Assembly (NCBI RefSeq): GCF_947172395.1
Contig: NC_069105.1
Coordinates: 2,542,001-2,606,000, forward strand
Reading direction: 5' to 3'
Length of the DNA: 64,000 nucleotides
Source of the DNA: Bicyclus anynana
Lineage: Eukaryota; Arthropoda; Insecta; Lepidoptera; Nymphalidae
Position 1 is the first letter of the stretch, and the number at the start of each line of letters is the position of its first letter. The position numbers and the translations under genes are program-made. This document shows, in pieces, positions 57,514 through 64,000 of the stretch. Below the pieces are notes generated by a model, which was given only the letters and a program-made list of their open reading frames with translations, ran no database searches and was not told the DNA's origin.

Positions 57514-59920
57514 ATCCTTTTTGAGGGGCTCGAGGCCCATCAAGGGTATTATGTATGCTTTAAAGTTTAATGCATCCAGAAAACCTAAAGTATTTTGAGA
57601 TAGACTTCATTTCAAGCGGTCTTTTTAGCCACCTTTTTCACCACCTTTTTCAATGGGAGAAAATGGTGGCACCAGAAACGTACAGAGGTTAATCTGAGGT
57701 TATCTCCTACCGTTTTCTCGAATAACCTCGTGTTTTTCTTAATCTATATGGAACAGCGTTCCACACTCCTGTTTTGGAAGAAATATCAACAATTGTGTAC
57801 TTCATGAAATACAAAGAATCATAAAAGCACCATGCTCTGTTGTTAATACTGAAGCCGGACCAATATTTAACCTCATTTCCACTTGCTAAATACGTACAGC
57901 ATCAAAAACTCAGTTTGAAGAATAGACACAAGCCTACTTGCATGTGTATGTAATAAAATCCCAAAGGTGCTTCCTACGTTTTGTATACAGGGAATTGTTG
58001 GACATTACTTCCTTGTCATTTGAACTATGCATGTCTCTTTCTCAAATACTTTCTCAATGCTATCGAATTCGCAGCATGTTTTGTAAGAGATATGTAGAAT
58101 TAAGAATAGACAATTTTATCATTTACCTACTAAGAAAATAGTACGAAGCGTGGATGTAGACTATATCGAAAACTTGCCCGTTACCAGTGAATGAATGAAT
58201 GACCTTGTTTAATATAATTAGACTGCTAGCTACCTACTTCACTGAGACCCTCAGTCAGTGTTTTTGTTAGCGTTACTAAACATTCACCCTCTGAGGTATT
58301 CATGGTCACGAGAGGAATAGGTACTGCATTCCAATAAAAAGGGAATGTATGTCATACTACTCGTATATGCCCCTAGAATCAAACTCTCCTCCTAAGCAAC
58401 ATTCAATTGGACAAAATGACTGCCGTTACATATTACGGAGGAAAAGAGAAATGAGTTTAAATATAGAATATAACAGTTAAAATTGCAAGATCTTTATGTC
58501 TAGTAACCTTAATTAGACTATCACTAAGTTCACAACAGTACACAATAGTATATGCGGCAGGTACAACAAGCATGCAAATCACTTGTTATACAACATCGCC
58601 ATCTTCCATACTTGGCGCTTTCATTACTGTAGCATAGAAAAAGTGATTATGAAATAGGGTATGTCGGTGACTGATCTATTCTGATCTGACTCATTAAATA
58701 AGGTTCACGTAGTCCATGATTACTTGTGCGTATCCCGAGATGTAACTTACGCTCAAGTTGTTTTATACGATGTGTACAGTGTGTATAGGGAATTTCCCAC
58801 TTGCTTTATGGTATCGCCACCACTTACACTGATTCTCAGAGAATCATCAGAATCGGTTGACAGGAATATATTTAATAGCCTTGATAAGAGTAAGTCTTAT
58901 GTCATTTGGATCTCAAATTCCGAGTGCTAGCAGTACCGATAATTCTATAGAATGAAGACAAATTTATTATAATCACGACAACGGACTTAGCAGTTACAAA
59001 ACTGTTAGAGGTAGTCTTCAAGAAATATGGGAATACCTGAAACTATTTTTAATTTCCTGTCAAAATTTAAAAATTGGCTTGTGTAGTGGTTGTCTAAAAG
59101 TAAAAGTTTTAGTACATTATATGACCTAATGTCTAAGAACTGACTCAGTTTAAGTTTCTTGAATCTTCAAGTAACCTACTTAAGAGATCAATAACTTTGT
59201 AAAGCATATCCTTAAATTCATACCAAATTGTTAAGAAAGCCTAAAAATTCCATGCCACCAGTTTGGAATGTCAGTAACTTCTTAATAAGTTATTTTTTCA
59301 ATAGTTATATTTTTGTGGGTACACTCTGAAAGGCGTGTATATGACCTAACATTACTTATTATAGGGATAACATAGGCCGCAATTTGGCTCAAAAACCGAT
59401 AGAAGTATTTACTCTGGCTGGAAATTATTTGTAAATAAAATAATCACTATCATAATTTTTCTTTAGGAAATAATAAGTCTATTTCATTATTAAATAAAAT
59501 AACTATCCACTACGACTACATGCAGCAAGAATTAATATTAATTTCTTTGTAATAATTTTTTTTTTTTTTTTTTAAAAAAAAAAAACCGCCTCGCATATGG
59601 TTATAGCAGAATGAGTAAAGACGTCACGTAAGAAATCTTCATAACGACTATATCGGTCAGCAGTGTTTTTCCTAAATAATTTAGTGTGAATATCAATTAT
59701 ATGAGGAAATCCCTAAAATTAAAAGTATTGAACTCCAATCCAAAAAATGTATGGTATATTTTTAGTTCATTGATTTATTTTTGAATGTGTTGAGAGTTGG
59801 AGTCGCGAGATGAACGAAAACACGTTAAGCACTGCTAACTGTTCTATTTATTAATATTTGTAAAATATAGTAAATGGCTGATGACATATTATGACACTTG
59901 AATGTTAAAGAGTTGACAGT
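57514..59920. other. Interior of the 6.9-kb element, no gene recognised
   Basis: AT-rich, with short frames only and a poly-T/poly-A run at about 59,556-59,584. I see no domain on either strand. Confidence 0.4.
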
Positions 59921-61952
59921 TTAACCCTTTACACTCGAGCTTATACGATCGTGAGTTTTGTCTTTGAAAAATTCTACACTACACACGTAACAGCTTTTGC
60001 GGACGCAAGCGTCGTCGAATGATCGTGGGACTATCTGAGGGCATGCCAAAATACACTTTATTGCTATAGATACATGGTGGAACTTGTCAGTCGTCCGGAA
60101 GATACAAAAAAGATGACTGTGTTTTTTGACCACGCCGCTCGAACAAGTAAGTATTTAATGTTTTCGTAATGCTAATGGTTTACTAATATTTTTATATGTA
60201 GTTTGCTACTTTATTAGTTGTAAAATAATACTACATGTGTTTTTTGTACATTAGTTTATTTATCGGTTCATACTATGCCTCGAAATTTAAACTCGCACGA
60301 TCGTAGTACCTCGGTCTTACTACGTAAACTTGATAACAAATGTTACTATGTCTTTTAGTTTTATTTATGTGATTTAATGCCTTTGAATGTATGTATTTTT
60401 TACTTTTAGAGCGTTCACTCATGGGCGAAACAATTTGTGACCTTTTGGCGAACGGAAATATATCTGATATTGAAGATTCTGAACACAGAATTCGATCCAG
60501 ATGTCTGATATCAGCACACTGCAGACAAAGCGTCAGAAAAAGAACAGGATGACAAACAAATACCACCTTCCTTTGAGGTAATAGAACTAAAACCATCGTC
60601 ACCACCATGTGAATTAAGAGTCCCGCCAAATTTAAGAACGACAGTGAGAGAATCGCGTTTTACTGTGCGAGAATCAAGATGTTTGCCTTCTACAGTAGCA
60701 GATCGAGATCGCCAGTAAGTAGACGTGGTAGAAGGCCTTCAAAAGGGCAAGGGGCAGCATCAGTTCTAGATACAAGAAACAAGAAAGCAAATATGGAAGC
60801 AAACTGCTTTTATAGAAAACGCTCACAACTAGTCTACCTTACCAATAAACCCAGTAAGACGACCAATTGAATATTTTCATGGTTATTTTGATACACAGTT
60901 TTTGGAAAGGATATCTCATTGTTTCAAATTATATTACCATACGCACTGCAGATCATGAACTTACTCTTTAAGGGCTGAAATAGCTAAATGATTTGCTATT
61001 CATCTTATTATGGGCTGTATTTCTTACCCTTGAGTAATGTATTGGAGAGTTGGTATGAAGTTAGGCTTGATCAATGACCTGATGACAAGAGACAGGCTCC
61101 TTACTCTAACTGGTAATGCACTCCATGTTGTCGAGTCCTATTCACCAGCTCCAAACGAAGTGTATAACCACGTATGGAAGGTACAAGCTTCCATACGTGC
61201 TTTTTTACAGGCTTATTTAACATGATTGACATGTTAAATAAGCCTGTAAAAAATTGGTAAGAGCCCCAGGATTCTACTCGATTGAGGAGCACGATTGATG
61301 ATCCCCTTCACAGGACGCTGTAAGCTATGGCAGGTCGTGAAAAATAGACCACGACCTGTAGACTTACAACGTTTTATCCTTTCCACAAGTGATAGTGATG
61401 CTAGATTTCGAAATTCACAAAGGAAGCAGTTTCGGCGATACAAATCTTGGATCTTGGACCCTCAGTAATTTTACATTTGATAAAAGGTGCCCACGTGGTC
61501 GCTGTGTATATCATAATCAATATTTTACTATACCATTCCTTTAATTGAGAAAATGGAAAAGATGGGGTTGCATTCGACAGGAACCATTATGCAGTACAGG
61601 ATTCCTGACCGAGCATCAATTAAAATGTTTATTTTGTTTAACTTAAGTCTAAGACTGAAGTAAAAAAGTGTTGATTTTATAATAATTATTAAAATAAATA
61701 TAATGTTTATAACTATCAATCATTATTTTATTATTTTCTTTGTTATATTGCTATATAATAACACAGACTCACGATCGTGCGACTTACAATTATTTCCTGT
61801 AACTCACGATCGTGAGGGTCTGGTTGCTGCAAACCAGGTGCACCAGGATTTTTTTCAATATTTTTCTCATCATTTTCTACCACTATGGAAGTTAAGGAAT
61901 AACATTTAAACACAATATTGAAGAACTTCATCTCTCGGGTGTAAAGGGTTAA
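59921..61952 (+). mobile_element. Nested piggyBac element, 2.03 kb
   Basis: Ends TTAACCCTTTACACTCGAG (59,921) and, reversed, CTCGGGTGTAAAGGGTTAA (to 61,952) are classic piggyBac termini with TTAA. Subterminal ACGATCGTGAG motifs occur near both ends (about 59,946, 61,769 and 61,804). It carries a broken transposase gene in plus orientation. Confidence 0.88.
60420..61650 (+). pseudogene. piggyBac transposase, broken
   Basis: From the ATG at 60,421 (MGETICDLLANGNISDIED) the reading frame is interrupted repeatedly. Family hallmarks appear in scattered frames: RPIEYFHGYFD, HLIMGCISYP, MYWRVGMKLGLINDLMTRDR, LHVVESYSPAP, YSIEEHD and PRGRCVYHNQYFT. Two hairpin duplications at about 61,166-61,250 interrupt the middle. 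No full catalytic triad can be read in one frame, so it is inactive. Confidence 0.85.
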
Positions 61953-62276
61953 ATAAATAATATCCACAGACAATAGATACTTATTACTGGCTACCATTGT
62001 ACCGTAGACATGTATTTTTGCTACATTCCAACAAAATGGAATATTGTATTATGCACAGACACAGTAAGTCAAACTTCGTTACTAGCTTGTTCTCTAAATA
62101 AAGCCTAATCGAATTAGAGATAATATTGTTATAAAAAGTTTTATTTTAATAATCACATTGGCGAAATAATACCATAATGTGGCGTCACCAGGCGAAAACA
62201 AACAGGCTCTCAATATAAAGCTTCCAGTTACGGTCAATATTTTAATAGCAGCGTTTTACCTGAAATAAAACGCATA

Positions 62277-62506
62277 TTAAAATACTTACCTCACTGGAAG
62301 CTTTAAGTAATTCCTGCCTGGTGATATATTGAGCCAATGAGCTAAAGTCGCGCTCAGCGATTTACGAAACTTCCCGAGCCCGACACCGCCAGGTGGCGCC
62401 ACATAGCCAGACGTGACGTCAATAAAAGTACGAAAACTGGTATGAAATCGACGGAAACGGAAATGCTACTCTCAATATAAAGCTTCCAGTGAGGTAAGTA
62501 TTTTAA
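62277..62506. mobile_element. 230-bp TTAA element sharing ends with the 6.9-kb element
   Basis: The 29-bp ends (TTAAAATACTTACCTCACTG and onward) are exact inverted copies. Its right 160 bp match, in reverse, the left terminus of the 6.9-kb element (55,360-55,515). Outside it, 31 bp at 62,246-62,276 and 62,507-62,537 are also exact inverted copies, making a nested palindrome. Confidence 0.75.
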
Positions 62507-62687
62507 TATGCGTTTTATTTCAGGTAAAACGCTGCTATTATTTAATTTTTTTTTTCATATTTTTTGAGACGTGAATACATGAAAATTTTAGTTTTTAAAT
62601 ATGTTTTTGACATTACGAGCCAAAACACCTGTCGGCCATGACAGTCTAAATTTCGACGGTTTGTGTTGAGCGTTTGACAAAAATATT

Positions 62688-63910
62688 AGTTAACTATAGT
62701 CCATTTAGTCATTCCGCAGAATTCTGACAATTCAATTTCCGTTTCCGGTGTTTCTATATGTAAAACAGTTCCCATAAAAAAGATGACAAGTTGAACTAAA
62801 ACGAAACTTATTCTTTCGATTCTAATAATGAAATTTACACAAGCCTAAGATTCAATTAAATTATAAATAAATATAACATTATCTTAATTTTAACTAACAC
62901 AATTTACAAAATATTAAATTCGATAGAAATGACGTGGGAAAAAATATCATCAACTAGCCAGACCAGGGTAGACAGCAGATTTCACAAACCTTTTTGATAA
63001 AATGTATTATTTGCGATGTTATTTTCGACTATATAAAATTTTATTTCAATTTGATTTATGGTCTAATGCAATTTCCATAGCTTTATAAACACCAATAATT
63101 GTTGTCTTTATCCTTTAGAGGCACCTGACAGCTGTTATTTGTTAACACTAGATACGCCGCCATCACAGTTATGGAATGAAAAATTCTTTTACTGTTTGGA
63201 AGCTATAGGCCATATATTTCATCTCCTTATTCCTAAGACAACGGAAACTATGCGGGTGATACTGCGAGGTTCTGCTAATAGAATGGTTCTAGGTACATTA
63301 CCTAGAACCACCGTTGGGCTACTTTTATCCCACCTGTATCTATAACTATAATTCGATATTAAATCATCAACATAAATATATAATAAATTCATCATAGATA
63401 ACTTAGCAGTACTACAGAGTATCACTGTTATTCGTTTACCCCTTAACACTGCGAGTTCAACCCGATCGAGGTGGGCCTAGCAGGTTAAGGGTCATGTGGT
63501 GAGGACCACCAACACCAAATTGACCACTTAATTGACAATGTTAACGATACTTCTATTATTGAGGATGACTATGATGATAATGATGTTGATGATGATGCTA
63601 ATTAATAAATAAAACTTTCTATAATCACTTACAATGTTTATATTTTCCTAAAACAGCAAAATGAATTTATTGTTATTATACTTCAAAGTGTGGATTATTT
63701 AGATTTTGCTTATTTAAAGTACTAAATAATTCTGTAATAAATTTAGGTAAAATCAATTTTTATATTAAGAATGATTTTTAGTTTGGTTTGATGAAACAAA
63801 CAGCAGAAAAAAGGTTTGTGGCAACTGAAATTTCAAAAGTGACTGACAAATGGAACTGGAAATAGAAATGTCAGAATTCTACGGAATTAAAAAACAGACT
63901 ATAGTTCGAC
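62688..63910. mobile_element. Candidate 1.2-kb element with imperfect inverted ends
   Basis: AACTATAGTCCATTTAGTCA and CGCAGAATTCTGACAATTCA at the left are mirrored by GTCAGAATTCTACGG and ACAGACTATAGTT at the right. The interior is AT-rich with a Helitron-like fragment at about 63,170-63,280. No ORF is recognised. Confidence 0.45.
63540..63610 (+). repeat. Degenerate GAT-rich microsatellite
   Basis: A short GATGATAATGATGTTGATGA run close to the right edge. Confidence 0.6.
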
Positions 63911-64000
63911 GTTAGTGTATAAGTGACGTCACAAAATAGACGACAGTGTTTTTGACGTTTAAAAAATTTGAAAAAAAAATACGTGATGTTTTAATTAAGT

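Larger units (their letters stand above)
55343..62245. mobile_element. 6.9-kb element with TTAA and perfect 39-bp inverted ends
   Basis: The terminal 39 bases (55,343-55,381) beginning TTAAAATATTGACCGTAACT are exactly mirrored at 62,207-62,245. TTAA at both ends fits piggyBac-type target preference, although the termini lack the CCC start typical of piggyBac. Inside are a GC-rich region with GGCGCCACCTGGCGG, palindromic repeat modules (56,160-56,970), a 92-residue ORF at 57,235 and a nested piggyBac copy. No transposase of its own is recognised. Family unknown to me. Confidence 0.7.

Noticed and set aside
63219..63449. 76-codon minus-strand frame
   Set aside because: It overlaps a Helitron-like fragment and a hairpin and shows no Ig or other hemicentin sequence.

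Overview
The window reads as a piece of a moth or butterfly (Lepidoptera) nuclear genome. Genes are intron-rich with GT-AG borders. AT-rich spacers are packed with repeat families I associate with Lepidoptera: non-autonomous Helitrons ending in a hairpin plus CTAG, tRNA-type SINEs, tails of non-LTR retrotransposons, TTAA-flanked piggyBac elements and short TTAGG tracts. Species cannot be named from the sequence alone.

Layout. (1) 1-1,300: Helitron copies and three inverted-repeat MITEs. (2) 2,187-4,673, minus strand: large exon of a secreted structural (cuticle-type) protein with PYPV repeats, a His tract and a C-terminal 10-residue repeat; its tiny first exon was not located. (3) 4,700-11,700: repeats and AT-rich spacer. 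(4) 11,717-16,102, minus: a complete four-exon ZW10 gene (kinetochore/RZZ and NRZ tethering complex), with a decayed duplicate of its third exon inside the last intron. (5) 16,821-19,047, plus: a six-exon, 206-residue coiled-coil protein resembling CCDC169, head-to-head with ZW10. (6) 20,594-55,178, minus: the 3' part of a giant hemicentin-like extracellular matrix gene. I assembled 37 exons whose phases chain without a break (5,615 nt, 1,871 codons plus stop): 17 Ig domains, two thrombospondin type-1 repeats, a short linker, EGF modules and an acidic tail. The N-terminus lies beyond the right edge. (7) 51,013-54,808: a young LTR retrotransposon with a deleted interior, sitting in a hemicentin intron. 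(8) 55,343-62,506: a 6.9-kb element bounded by TTAA and perfect 39-bp inverted repeats, carrying palindromic repeat modules and a nested, broken piggyBac copy, followed by a 230-bp TTAA element. (9) 62,506-64,000: a further inverted-repeat element and AT-rich DNA, no gene recognised.

The most notable features are exon duplications and inverted DNA. Three genes or domains show tandem exon copies in different states of decay: ZW10 exon 3, an Ig half-exon present six times, and an EGF exon present about three times. Many near-perfect short hairpins with very small loops are scattered through introns and transposons. The 6.9-kb TTAA element with its GC-rich palindromic modules is the best candidate for something undescribed.
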